Assembly: GCA_028284955.1 (NCBI GenBank)
Contig: JANQQS010000009.1
Span: 1 to 64,000 of the forward strand
DNA: 64,000 bases
DNA from: Myxococcota bacterium
GTDB taxonomy: Bacteria > Myxococcota_A > Polyangia > Polyangiales > Houyiibacteriaceae
Direction: 5' to 3'
In this document: positions 25,154-33,200 of the stretch, piece by piece
Numbering within the stretch: the first letter of the stretch is position 1
Layout: each line of letters opens with the position of its first letter
Notes under the pieces: model-generated
What the model was told of the DNA's origin: nothing
Seen by the model: only the letters and a program-made list of their open reading frames with translations
The model's database searches: none
Position numbers and translations under genes: made by a program

Positions 25154-26851
25154 TCAAGTTTGGTACTCTTTAAGAAACTCCGTCCAACGCGCAGCGCGTA
25201 TTCCTTGTTCGGGCAGCTCAAACGCTCTCGGTCGAATCGCGAGCAGACGCGCGTCGTCGACGTCGTCGATGAGTTCCGATGGCAGATACTGCTTCGCGTA
25301 TCGCCGGTACGTTCCAGACTGCACAAAAATATCGAAGATATGAGGATCGAGATGATTGCGCTCTTTCATGCGCCCCATGATGTTCATCGCCTCGGATAGT
25401 TTTTTCCCTTTCTTGTAAGGTCGGTCTTGCGCGGTAAGCGCTTCGAACACGTCGGCGATGGCCATCACGCGCGCAGGGATCGACATGTCGCCAGCGAAAA
25501 TCCCTCGCGGATAACCGGTTCCATCCATGCGTTCGTGGTGGCCCGACGCATACTCGGGAACGCGGCGCAGCGTCCGCGGGAAGGGAAGCGCTTCCAGCAT
25601 TCGAACGGTTTGCACCATGTGCTTGTTGATGACGAGGCGTTCTTCCGAGGTGAGCGTACCTCGTTGGACGCTAAGATTGTTGACTTCGTCTTCTGACAGC
25701 AGAGCGCAACGTTCCCCGCCCAGCGTCAGCGACTCTTTGGCAATACGGCGCACGCGTTCCACCGAATCCTTGTCCAAAAACTCGCCGCCCACGTTGGTTC
25801 GCTCAAGAAACTTCAGGTCATCGCGGAGCTGCTCGATTCGGGCTTCGTACTCCGCGCGCGCGTCGTTTTCGCTTTCGCCGCGCGCGGTTTGCCGATGAAA
25901 CTTGATCTCGGCGTCGCGGACGAGGATTTCAACCCGCGCGCGCACCGCGTGAATGCGGTCGCAGATGGTTTCGAGCTTGGTTGCCTTGTCCATCACGTGG
26001 ACCGGCGTGGTGACCTTGCCGCAATCGTGAAGCCACGACGCGATCCGTAGCTCGTACCATTCGTCCTCAGTGAGATCGAAATTCTCAAACGGCTCTACCC
26101 CGCTTTCGCAAATCGCGCGCGTGAGCATCTCCGTGAGCACGGGAACGCGCTCGCAATGCGCTCCAGTGTAGGGAGATTTTGCGTCGATGGACGATGCGAT
26201 CATGCGAATAAACGATTCGAGAAGAGCCTTCTGGCCTTCTGCCAAGAGCTGGTTATCGAGCGCGACCGCGGCCTGCGAAGCCAGTGCTTCGACGATGCGT
26301 TGGTGGTCTTCGGGAAAAGGGACGGGCTTGCCATCGTCGCCGAGGGCGTTGATTAGCTGAAGCACGCCGATCACGCGCTGCTCGCCGTTCACCATCGGGA
26401 TCGTCAAAAACGATTTCGAGATATAGCGATTGCGCGCATCGAACGCCTTGGTGCCCGAAAAATCGAAACCTGTGGCGTCGTACGCGTCGGGGACGTTCAC
26501 GGATTCTTTGAGCGATGCAGCGTGGGTCGCTACATTTCGTCGATTGGGGCGGCCGCTAACGGGATCCCAAATAGGAATCTCCGGCAAGTCAATCTCGACT
26601 CCCGAAGTGCCTCCCATTCGAACGCCGAGCGAGTCGTTCACCATAATCGCAAACCGCAAGTGGTCATTCTCGGTGCGCAGGTAGAGTGTGCCGCCATCGG
26701 CCGCGCAGAGCTTTTTGGCTTCGAGGAGGATCATTTCCATTAGGCGCTGCGTGTTGCGCTCGGCGGAGAGAGCGACACCAACGCGGACCAGAAGCCCCAG
26801 GCGCTCCACCTGCTCCCTTAGTTCGAAGACCTCCTCGCTGTCCGCGCTCAT
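25154..26851 (-). CDS. GAF-HD-GYP domain protein (probable cyclic-di-GMP phosphodiesterase)
   Basis: A 565-aa protein. An N-terminal GAF domain (about residues 15-190, with LTIPMVNGEQRVIGVLQLIN) precedes an HD-GYP domain. Visible motifs are WLHDCGKVTTP (HD), HHERMDGTGYPRG (HHE and the GYP signature) and VFEALTAQDRPYKKG. HD-GYP enzymes hydrolyse cyclic-di-GMP. An insertion of about 100 residues, partly coiled coil, separates the HD and HHE motifs, longer than in typical members. ATG 26851 is chosen over GTG 26860. It is transcribed divergently from the ribosomal protein genes. Confidence 0.92.
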   Translation of the reverse strand: MSADSEEVFELREQVERLGLLVRVGVALSAERNTQRLMEMILLEAKKLCAADGGTLYLRTENDHLRFAIMVNDSLGVRMGGTSGVEIDLPEIPIWDPVSGRPNRRNVATHAASLKESVNVPDAYDATGFDFSGTKAFDARNRYISKSFLTIPMVNGEQRVIGVLQLINALGDDGKPVPFPEDHQRIVEALASQAAVALDNQLLAEGQKALLESFIRMIASSIDAKSPYTGAHCERVPVLTEMLTRAICESGVEPFENFDLTEDEWYELRIASWLHDCGKVTTPVHVMDKATKLETICDRIHAVRARVEILVRDAEIKFHRQTARGESENDARAEYEARIEQLRDDLKFLERTNVGGEFLDKDSVERVRRIAKESLTLGGERCALLSEDEVNNLSVQRGTLTSEERLVINKHMVQTVRMLEALPFPRTLRRVPEYASGHHERMDGTGYPRGIFAGDMSIPARVMAIADVFEALTAQDRPYKKGKKLSEAMNIMGRMKERNHLDPHIFDIFVQSGTYRRYAKQYLPSELIDDVDDARLLAIRPRAFELPEQGIRAARWTEFLKEYQT

Positions 26852-26919
26852 CCCCCGCACCCTTGCTTTTGCCTGATCCCGAACTCGAGCACCGAGGTCG
26901 GTCCTGCGTTATATCAGGG

Positions 26920-26925
26920 TATAAT
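26920..26925 (+). promoter_or_regulatory. Probable -10 box for the rpmG-rpmB transcript
   Basis: An exact TATAAT sits in an AT-rich patch in the 220-bp divergent region. No good -35 lies at 17 bp. A TATAAC on the other strand (26909-26914) could serve the HD-GYP gene. Confidence 0.45.
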
Positions 26926-26929
26926 TATT

Positions 26930-27071
26930 CAAGGGAAGCGGGAAAGGCCGGACTCCAAACAAGAGCTCGGCGGTGTGGAAAACCCCTGCGTTGTCCGCCA
27001 TTGGGTTGCGCGGACGAGTTCCTTGCTGTAAGCCTCGCCCTCTTTTCGGGCTAAACCAGGATGACAGTTCC
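26930..27071 (+). promoter_or_regulatory. Possible structured leader upstream of rpmG
   Basis: About 140 nt separate the putative promoter from rpmG. It contains small inverted repeats (GTCCGC...GCGGAC at about 26994-27016 and AGCC...GGCT near 27035-27055). A ribosomal-protein autoregulatory leader is conceivable; it matches no tRNA or riboswitch that I recognise. Confidence 0.25.
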
Positions 27072-27239
27072 ATGCGCGACTTGATCCGCCTCGTTTCGAC
27101 CGCCGGCACCGGCTACTACTACGTGACCTCGAAGAACAAGCGGACGATGCCGGGGAAGCTCAAACTGAAAAAGTTTGACCCTAAGGTCCGTAAGCATGTG
27201 GAATTCGTCGAAGCGAAGATGCCCAACCCGAAGAAGTAG
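27072..27239 (+). CDS. rpmG: 50S ribosomal protein L33
   Basis: A 55-aa protein, [20 protein letters not shown], continuing [20 protein letters not shown]. It matches the zinc-free (C-minus) L33 type, as in Escherichia coli: the four zinc-binding Cys of the alternative type are absent. ATG 27072 lies inside a longer open frame whose upstream part is not conserved. L28 follows 18 bp downstream, the reverse of the E. coli rpmB-rpmG order. Confidence 0.97.
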   Translation: MRDLIRLVSTAGTGYYYVTSKNKRTMPGKLKLKKFDPKVRKHVEFVEAKMPNPKK

Positions 27240-27257
27240 CACCGTAGGAGAGCGAAC

Positions 27258-27485
27258 GTGTCGAAGGTCTGCCAACTCACTGGAAAGCGTCCGATGACGG
27301 CCCACAAGGTGTCGCATTCGAACCGCAAGACGAAGAAGCGCATGTTGCCTAACCTTCAGCAGCGAAAGTTCTGGGTGCCTTCGGAAAATCGCTGGGTGAA
27401 GCTGCGCCTTTCGACTTCGGCAATTCGAGATATCGACCGCCGCGGTATCGAAGCCGTGCTCAAGGACATTCGCGCGCGCGGTTAG
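27258..27485 (+). CDS. rpmB: 50S ribosomal protein L28
   Basis: A 75-aa protein with the signature [20 protein letters not shown] and [20 protein letters not shown], typical for L28. The start is GTG 27258, preceded by AGGAG (27246-27250), a good ribosome-binding site. A single L28/L33 pair with no other ribosomal genes nearby fits the usual rpmBG arrangement. Confidence 0.97.
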   Translation: MSKVCQLTGKRPMTAHKVSHSNRKTKKRMLPNLQQRKFWVPSENRWVKLRLSTSAIRDIDRRGIEAVLKDIRARG

Positions 27486-27518
27486 CGTACAGCGCGTCGC
27501 GTAGCGGACCTGGATGCC

Positions 27519-29483
27519 GTGGACCTGACTGCCGTGAGTTCTGACGAATGTCGGTCGCGGGTTGTCGTGAGGAAACGGTCTACCCCGAGACGCTCTCTCC
27601 TGCTCGTCGGCTTTTTCTGTTTCCAGTGCTCCTCGATCTTCGGTTGCGGCGGTACTTCGGCGGACCAGTCTACTGCCGAGCCTGGCTCCGCAGCGCGCGC
27701 TTGGGAGCGGCTCGAAGGAGCGCGGCTGCGCGACTACGTGGCAGACCGGGCCATCGCTCGGCTTGAACGGGCCCAGCGCGACATGCACGGCGACAAGCTC
27801 AAGGGCTTTTGGCGAAACCCGGCCACAGCGCCCGCGCTCACTGGTCGTGCGTGCGAACACCTGATTCGCCTTGCGTCGGTGGCGCTCGCAGCCGGTCAGC
27901 TCAACCAGGCTGCAGGAACCGTGCGGCTGATTCGTCAGCGGGCGAGCAATCGAAATCTTGCCTTCGCGGGCACGGCCATTCTCGCCGAAGTCGCCCGGCG
28001 GCAAGCCGGCTCTGATCGCGAGGCGCAAGAGAGCGCGCTGGAAAAGATATTCCGAGAACTTCCTCCCGAGCGCTTTGGCTCGGCCACCGTTCTGTACCAG
28101 CTTTTTCAAACCGAAAAGCAAGTAAGCGTCCGACTGGAGCAAATCAAAACACAGCTCGTATCGCTCGACACCGCGGCCACGGCGCTGTTTTTTTCCCAGA
28201 TATTGCCAGAGATCGTTCGCCATCGAACGTCGTACCTGGCCGCGCTGAACGTCGTCCACCAGGCGCACCAAGCCGCGCCCGAGCGCAAAGAGTTTGCGTT
28301 TGCCACGGTGGATCTGTCGGGCGCGAAAGAGGCCCATCCGGTTCGCGTCGCCGTGTGGGACGTAGGCACGGCGCCCGACCTATTTTCGGAGCAGCTTTTC
28401 ACCAACCCGGGGGAAACTGAAAACGGCGCAGACGACGACGGCAATGGTCAAATCGACGACATCCACGGCATCGTGTCGGACGGCGACGCCCGCAACACCG
28501 AGCTTTTCTTCGTTTTGCCCGACGATGTGGTGACCCAGTACAGCCCGTTCCTGAAAGGGATTATGGATTTGCGGGCCGGCATGGTGTCGACCGAAGCAGC
28601 ACAGAGAGTGCTCGGCCTGGCGCGATCGGCCACTACCCCGAAGGCGCAGCAGGAGCTCGAGCGCAACCTGGACGCGATTTCGGAATGGGCCCACGGGACC
28701 CACGTAGCGGGCGTTCTGCTCGATGGCGTGCCCCAGGCGCAGATGGCGATCTTTCGATCGGCATGGGCCGGTGAAACACGTACCTACTACCATCGAGGCC
28801 CCACCAACGCTGAGCTCGCTCGCGAGCGCGCCAATATGGAAGCCGTCGCTGAGTTTATTCGGCGGCACAATATTCGGGTCGTGAATGTCAGCTTGGGGTT
28901 TTCTCAAGACTACGTGGAAAGCCAGCTGCGCCACGAAAAACGCTACACGCGCGATGCTCAAGTGCGTGCTCGCGCCCGGGATGTACATGCACGGCGCGAG
29001 GGGTATTGGCGGGCCGTATTTTCGTCGTGTCCGAGCACGCTGTTCGTGGTTGCGGCGGGAAACTCCAACCGTGATGTAGTCGAATATGGAGAGCTCCCGG
29101 CATCGATTCGCGCCGAAAACGTATTGGTGGTCGGTGCGGTGAATCGTTTTGGTGCGTGGGCAGGCTTCACCAACTCGAACGCGGAACGTGTTCGGGTGTT
29201 CGACCGTGGTACCGAGGTCGAGAGCCTGCTTCCTTCGGGAGCGCGCGCTCCACTCTCCGGCACGTCGATGGCCGCGCCGCGCGTGGCCAACCTTGCTGCA
29301 AAGCTCTATTCCGTGAACCCTGAACTTTCACCTCGGGAAGTCGTCGCTGCGATCGAATCTTCGGGCTCACGGATCGCCTCGCCGTTCAACGGGACAATTG
29401 CCGATCAGCACGCAGCGATCGTGCGCGCGCGCGCGTTGCGACGCAAGATCAAGCCAAGCTCTGATGCACGCGACTCGCGATGA
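27519..29483 (+). CDS. Subtilisin-like serine protease, predicted lipoprotein
   Basis: A 654-aa S8 peptidase. A hydrophobic N-terminus (SLLLVGFFCFQC) ends near Cys-containing IFGCGG, suggesting lipid anchoring. About 240 helical residues precede the catalytic domain. The triad is visible: Asp in VRVAVWDVG, His in HGTHVAGVL and Ser in SGTSMAAPRVA, plus the oxyanion Asn in VVAAGNSN. A calcium-site-like loop (GADDDGNGQIDDIHG) follows the Asp. The Asp-to-His distance (about 115 residues) is longer than in subtilisin. It lies 33 bp after rpmB, but the rpmG promoter need not drive it. Start GTG 27519. Confidence 0.92.
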   Translation: MDLTAVSSDECRSRVVVRKRSTPRRSLLLVGFFCFQCSSIFGCGGTSADQSTAEPGSAARAWERLEGARLRDYVADRAIARLERAQRDMHGDKLKGFWRNPATAPALTGRACEHLIRLASVALAAGQLNQAAGTVRLIRQRASNRNLAFAGTAILAEVARRQAGSDREAQESALEKIFRELPPERFGSATVLYQLFQTEKQVSVRLEQIKTQLVSLDTAATALFFSQILPEIVRHRTSYLAALNVVHQAHQAAPERKEFAFATVDLSGAKEAHPVRVAVWDVGTAPDLFSEQLFTNPGETENGADDDGNGQIDDIHGIVSDGDARNTELFFVLPDDVVTQYSPFLKGIMDLRAGMVSTEAAQRVLGLARSATTPKAQQELERNLDAISEWAHGTHVAGVLLDGVPQAQMAIFRSAWAGETRTYYHRGPTNAELARERANMEAVAEFIRRHNIRVVNVSLGFSQDYVESQLRHEKRYTRDAQVRARARDVHARREGYWRAVFSSCPSTLFVVAAGNSNRDVVEYGELPASIRAENVLVVGAVNRFGAWAGFTNSNAERVRVFDRGTEVESLLPSGARAPLSGTSMAAPRVANLAAKLYSVNPELSPREVVAAIESSGSRIASPFNGTIADQHAAIVRARALRRKIKPSSDARDSR

Positions 29484-29494
29484 GGCTAGTCTAC

Positions 29495-29527
29495 GTTAGT
29501 TTAGTGGCTTGGTTAGTTTAGTGGCTT
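29495..29527. repeat. Two 16-bp direct repeats at a convergent gene end
   Basis: GTTAGTTTAGTGGCTT occurs at 29495-29510 and 29512-29527. The second copy contains the stop codon and last codons (Ala-Ser-His) of the minus-strand gene. Confidence 0.8.
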
Positions 29528-30285
29528 GCGCCTGGGAGGTGATCGAGAAGCTCAAAGCCTACGTGTGTCCCCGATAGTGCGAGGCGCGCTTCGCCGGGGA
29601 TATCGACGACCAGTACCGATCGCTCGCCGGCCCCGAGGAGAACAACGTACTCCGCTTCGGTGGTGTCTTCTCTCGCGAACCACGAGCCTTGAAAGGGAAG
29701 ATCGTCTCCGTATGCTCGACAGAGAGCCGAGCCTCGTGCGCGAGCGTGAAAGCGGAACCCGTCGAGCACCATTTCGTCCGGCACGCGGCCGTCGCGGATG
29801 GCGTCGGTAGTTTGAAACAACACAAGGCCGCGTGCATCGTCGTCCCATTCGCCCACCCAGTCTGCGCGAAGGGTTCCCGGGCTTCGAAACAACTTCAACG
29901 TTCGATCCCCGGCGTCGAGGTCAAGACAGCCGGCGAGCCATAGCTCGGCGTCTGCGTAGAGGAGAACGTCGCCGACTTCTGCTCGTCCCCTTCCAGACGG
30001 CTCCCCAGCGAATTCTTCCCTCGCCAGATTCCGGCTTTTTGGTTTGTTGGCGCCGCGACGCGCGGTCTCGTGATGATGTCCGGACTCATTGTGCCCGGAC
30101 TTATTGTGCCCGGACTTATTGTGCCCGGACTTATTGTGCCCGGATTTCTGGTTTTGTTCAGACTCGTTCTCAGACTCCGCTTCAGCCGCTTGGTTCATTA
30201 GCTCCTCGTGGCGAATTCGGAGCGCACGAAGCGCGACTGCCGACGCGGCCACGAGCCCCATTCCCACCAATAACTCAACGACCAT
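29518..30285 (-). CDS. Membrane-anchored protein with KSGHN pentapeptide repeats
   Basis: A 255-aa protein. An N-terminal hydrophobic segment (VVELLVGMGLVAASAVALRA) anchors it. An acidic stretch and four to five copies of K/E-SGHN, then HHHE, follow at residues 45-75, a possible metal-binding tether. The C-terminal domain (about 105-255, starting EVGDVLLYADAELWLAGCLD) is beta-rich and loosely resembles DUF4178 modules; that is a weak impression. The repeats are encoded by 15-bp DNA units. Divergent from the DUF2079 gene with a 29-bp gap. Confidence 0.8.
   Translation of the reverse strand: MVVELLVGMGLVAASAVALRALRIRHEELMNQAAEAESENESEQNQKSGHNKSGHNKSGHNKSGHNESGHHHETARRGANKPKSRNLAREEFAGEPSGRGRAEVGDVLLYADAELWLAGCLDLDAGDRTLKLFRSPGTLRADWVGEWDDDARGLVLFQTTDAIRDGRVPDEMVLDGFRFHARARGSALCRAYGDDLPFQGSWFAREDTTEAEYVVLLGAGERSVLVVDIPGEARLALSGTHVGFELLDHLPGASH
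30088..30147 (-). repeat. Four 15-bp tandem repeats encoding KSGHN
   Basis: Units of ATTGTGCCCGGACTT at 30088, 30103 and 30118 are identical and the one at 30133 differs by one base; a partial unit lies upstream from about 30076. The near-identity shows recent expansion. Confidence 0.95.
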
Positions 30286-30314
30286 GACAGGCGCATACCA
30301 CGGAACTATGGTCT

Positions 30315-30356
30315 GTGACCCGAAAGGTTTGGTGTGTGACCCGAAAGGTTCGCAGT
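30315..30356 (+). repeat. 21-bp tandem duplication carrying the start codon
   Basis: GTGACCCGAAAGGTT followed by six variable bases occurs at 30315 and 30336. Each copy supplies an in-frame GTG start for the DUF2079 gene. Confidence 0.9.
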
Positions 30357-32258
30357 GAGGCGGCGTTTGAAGTGAAGGCGTTTGAAGTGAAGGCGTTTGA
30401 AGTGAAGGCGTTTGAAACGAAACAGCGGCGATGGATCAACGTTTGCGTGGTAGCCACCATCGCCGTCGTCGCCCTGTGTTTCGCTTGGGCGGCGTGGGCG
30501 CGATTTTCGACGTTTCACAATCGCACATTTGACCTCGCGTTTTATGGACGCCTCGCGTGGGGTATCATGCATGCGGACGGTTGGGAGCCGATCGTCGGCG
30601 CGAACGTGCTTGGGCTCCATCTTTCGCCCGTACTTGTTCCCATTGCCGTGGCGGGATGGCTCGCGGGGTATGTCCCCGTTTTGCTGGTGACACAGGCGCT
30701 TTGTCTGGCGGCGACTGCCTGGCCCCTCGGGCGCATGGGGGCGCGCCGTTTTGGCGCGGCGGGGGCAGTATTCGGAGCGGTTGCATTTTGGCTGTACCCA
30801 AACGTTTTTCACGTGGCGTCGTACGAATTTCATCCCGGGACGATCGCCGTGTTGCCGCTCGCCTGGGCGCTCGATGGCGCCGACCGAGGAGATGCGAAAA
30901 CGCTTTTTTGGTCGTCGCTCGGAGTGCTCGCCTGCCGCGAAGACCTTGCGTTGATGACTGCGTTGCTCGGTTTGCTCGCTCGCTTCGATTCGCGAACACG
31001 GCGTGCTGGCGGCGTGATCGCGCTGATCTCATTGGCCCATTTGGCGTTGTTTGCGGCGGTTCTCCATCCTATTTTTGCTCCCCCGCGCGGCTCGATGCAG
31101 CTCCATTTTGGCAAATGGGGAAACTCATCGAGTGAAGTCATCCTGCACTGGCTTACGCATCCATGGTCGGTGATCGAGCACCTCAGCGAAACAAAACGCT
31201 TGCTTTACTTGCCCAAAGTACTTGGACCGCTTGCGCTGCTGAGTCTAGGAAGTCCGCGTTGGTTGGTCGTCGCGTTGCCGGTGTTCGGCGTGTCGCTGAT
31301 GAGCGATTTTCCAACCACCACCGATCTTGATTGCCACTATCTCACCCCTGCATTGCCGCCCATCTTGTTGAGCGCGATCGACGGCACGGCGCGGCTTTCG
31401 AAGTGGATCGACCAGTGGCTTGCTCCCTTGAAGACAGCGGGACGCTGGGTCGGGATCGGTCTGCCGAGCGTATCGGTCGTGGCGGCGCATGTTGTGGCTG
31501 GCGGCACGCCGATCGCTCGCGACTACGACCGCGCTCAGTTTGTACCCGACGACCGCAGCGTTCACGCCCGTGCGGCGGTGGATGCGGTGTCTCCGGGGGC
31601 GAGCGTGCAGGCCCCCGACTGTTTGCTTCCTCATTTGGTCGAGCGCCAATTTCTCCATCGAGCCCCTCCCCCGGAGCAGCTTGCAGATTTTGTGGTGCTC
31701 GATACGTCGCATCGGCTCCGCTTCCCCAACCAAGAAAGCGTGCTCCGTACGTTCGAAGAACCCAATTTGCGCAACTGGCTCGCTCGCGACGACCATCGAG
31801 TTGTTCTCTATAGCGACAACTTCGTCGTCCTCGAGCGTGGACGAGAGCCACGCACCGGGACGGGCGCGAAATATATTCTCTCCAAACCGCACCACGGGGC
31901 GCAGCGAGATGGCCCTCCCGCGCGGCTTACCGAATGTCTTTCATTGCGCTCGGGTCGTAGAAAAGGAGCCCAAGTTACGCTTGAGCTCGAGGCGCACGGG
32001 CCGTGTGCGCCCGACTTGGCGATTCGTATCGGTCAAGAACAACCCACGAATGAGTATCGACCGGGCGCGGTGGTGCTTCCATTTGGCGGCGAACTTTCTC
32101 CCAAGCATCTGCGTTCAGGGGATGTGGTTCAGTCGTCGCACAAGATCGATCGGCTCAGCCGCGCACGCCGAATTTGGGTAGGCGTGCTCCGTGAAAGCGG
32201 AGCAAGGCCGGACCCTAACGATCCGGTTGGTGTCCCACTCGACCTAGCGGTTGACTAG
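30315..32258 (+). CDS. DUF2079-family multi-pass membrane protein
   Basis: A 647-aa integral membrane protein. After a short repeated cytoplasmic N-terminus it shows the DUF2079 hallmarks: FSTFHNRTFDLAFYGRLAWG, VASYEFHPGTIAVLPLAWAL and LACREDLALM, with eight or more hydrophobic helices to about residue 400. A soluble C-terminal region of about 240 residues follows. DUF2079 proteins resemble GT-C-type glycosyltransferases, but the substrate is unknown. Start codons GTG 30315 and GTG 30336 lie in the two copies of a 21-bp tandem duplication, so either could be used. Residues 18-37 are four AFEVK-like pentapeptides. Confidence 0.88.
   Translation: MTRKVWCVTRKVRSEAAFEVKAFEVKAFEVKAFETKQRRWINVCVVATIAVVALCFAWAAWARFSTFHNRTFDLAFYGRLAWGIMHADGWEPIVGANVLGLHLSPVLVPIAVAGWLAGYVPVLLVTQALCLAATAWPLGRMGARRFGAAGAVFGAVAFWLYPNVFHVASYEFHPGTIAVLPLAWALDGADRGDAKTLFWSSLGVLACREDLALMTALLGLLARFDSRTRRAGGVIALISLAHLALFAAVLHPIFAPPRGSMQLHFGKWGNSSSEVILHWLTHPWSVIEHLSETKRLLYLPKVLGPLALLSLGSPRWLVVALPVFGVSLMSDFPTTTDLDCHYLTPALPPILLSAIDGTARLSKWIDQWLAPLKTAGRWVGIGLPSVSVVAAHVVAGGTPIARDYDRAQFVPDDRSVHARAAVDAVSPGASVQAPDCLLPHLVERQFLHRAPPPEQLADFVVLDTSHRLRFPNQESVLRTFEEPNLRNWLARDDHRVVLYSDNFVVLERGREPRTGTGAKYILSKPHHGAQRDGPPARLTECLSLRSGRRKGAQVTLELEAHGPCAPDLAIRIGQEQPTNEYRPGAVVLPFGGELSPKHLRSGDVVQSSHKIDRLSRARRIWVGVLRESGARPDPNDPVGVPLDLAVD
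30363..30422 (+). repeat. Four 15-bp tandem repeats encoding AFEVK
   Basis: GCGTTTGAAGTGAAG is repeated exactly at 30363, 30378 and 30393, with a diverged copy at 30408 (GCGTTTGAAACGAAA). It adds a charged pentapeptide tail before the first transmembrane helix. Confidence 0.95.
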
Positions 32259-33200
32259 CGCTTGATACAGGTCTGGCCGTCGATCTCGGAAAAAGCCCCA
32301 CTCCGCACGACTGCGCGCGATGGCGGGCAAATCGAACTCCGCCAGCGCAAAACCTTCTTTTTCGTCGTCGAGGCTTGCCCTAAGTTCTCCCAAAGGGTCG
32401 ACGATGAATGAGTTCCCGTAGAACGTCATGTCATCTTCCGTGCCGACTCGGTTGGCTGCGAGCACGGGCATGTGATTTGCGACGGCGTGGCCAACCATCA
32501 CCCGCCGCCACGGAGCACGGGTATCCAGATTTGAATTCTGCGGTTCGCTGCCGATGGCCGTCGGGTAGAGCAAGACTTCGGCGCCCATGAGCGCCATCGC
32601 GCGTGCGCATTCCGGAAACCATTGATCCCAGCAGATCCCTACCCCTAGCGTGGCGTGCTGCGTCGTCCAAACTCGAAAACCTGTATTGCCCGGTCGAAAG
32701 TAGAACTTTTCTTCGTACCCGGGACCATCGGGAATATGGCTTTTGCGATAGGTCCCGAGCACGCTGCCGTCCGCGTCGACCACCGCGACGCTGTTGAAGT
32801 ATTCTTGGCCGTCGCGTTCAAAGAACGAAACAGGAAGCACTGCGTTCGTCTCTTGAGCCACGCGCGCAAAGCGTTCCACTACGGGGTGGTTCGTCGCGGG
32901 CCTGGCCAGGTCAAAGAAGCGCGCGTCTTCGCGCTGCGGAAAGTAGCGAGTTTGAAATAGTTCGGGCAACGCGATGATCTGAGCGCCATGCTTCGCGGCG
33001 CTCCGAACGAGTTGCTCCACCCGATTGAGGTTGCGCTCGATGTCCTGCTCCATAGAGCATTGCACTACCGCCGTGACGAGCCTGGTATTCCGTGTCCGCG
33101 TGCTGGAGGGCGCACCAGGGCCTTGTGATGCTGACCTATCGGGTGATGCCGGGCTAGGAGATGCTGGGCTAGGAGATGCGGGGCTGCTGCTGGGTGACAC
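32244..33200 (-). CDS. aguB: N-carbamoylputrescine amidase
   Basis: A 318-aa nitrilase-superfamily amidase that converts N-carbamoylputrescine to putrescine. The Glu-Lys-Cys triad is visible: Glu in ALPELFQTRYF, Lys in YRKSHIPDGPGYEEKFYF and Cys in VGICWDQWFPE; the last two contexts are typical of AguB. The neighbour aguA performs the preceding step. Conserved sequence begins at LVTAVVQCSM. The only reasonable upstream start is GTG 33200, which overlaps the end of aguA by 32 bp and adds a Ser/Pro repeat tail (SPASP pentapeptides) missing from normal AguB. Confidence 0.93.
   Translation of the reverse strand: MSPSSSPASPSPASPSPASPDRSASQGPGAPSSTRTRNTRLVTAVVQCSMEQDIERNLNRVEQLVRSAAKHGAQIIALPELFQTRYFPQREDARFFDLARPATNHPVVERFARVAQETNAVLPVSFFERDGQEYFNSVAVVDADGSVLGTYRKSHIPDGPGYEEKFYFRPGNTGFRVWTTQHATLGVGICWDQWFPECARAMALMGAEVLLYPTAIGSEPQNSNLDTRAPWRRVMVGHAVANHMPVLAANRVGTEDDMTFYGNSFIVDPLGELRASLDDEKEGFALAEFDLPAIARSRAEWGFFRDRRPDLYQALVNR
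33145..33189 (-). repeat. Three 15-bp tandem repeats at the aguA/aguB junction
   Basis: Units of GATGCYGGGCTAGGA at 33145 and 33160 and a diverged unit at 33175 encode SPASP in aguB. The third unit also carries the last codons and stop of aguA, so the repeat array arose at a gene overlap. Confidence 0.88.

Noticed and set aside
26930-27071. tRNA gene in the rpmG leader, expected by analogy with the rpmG-secE neighbourhood
   Set aside because: No acceptor/T-arm pattern or anticodon loop could be assembled, and secE/nusG do not follow.
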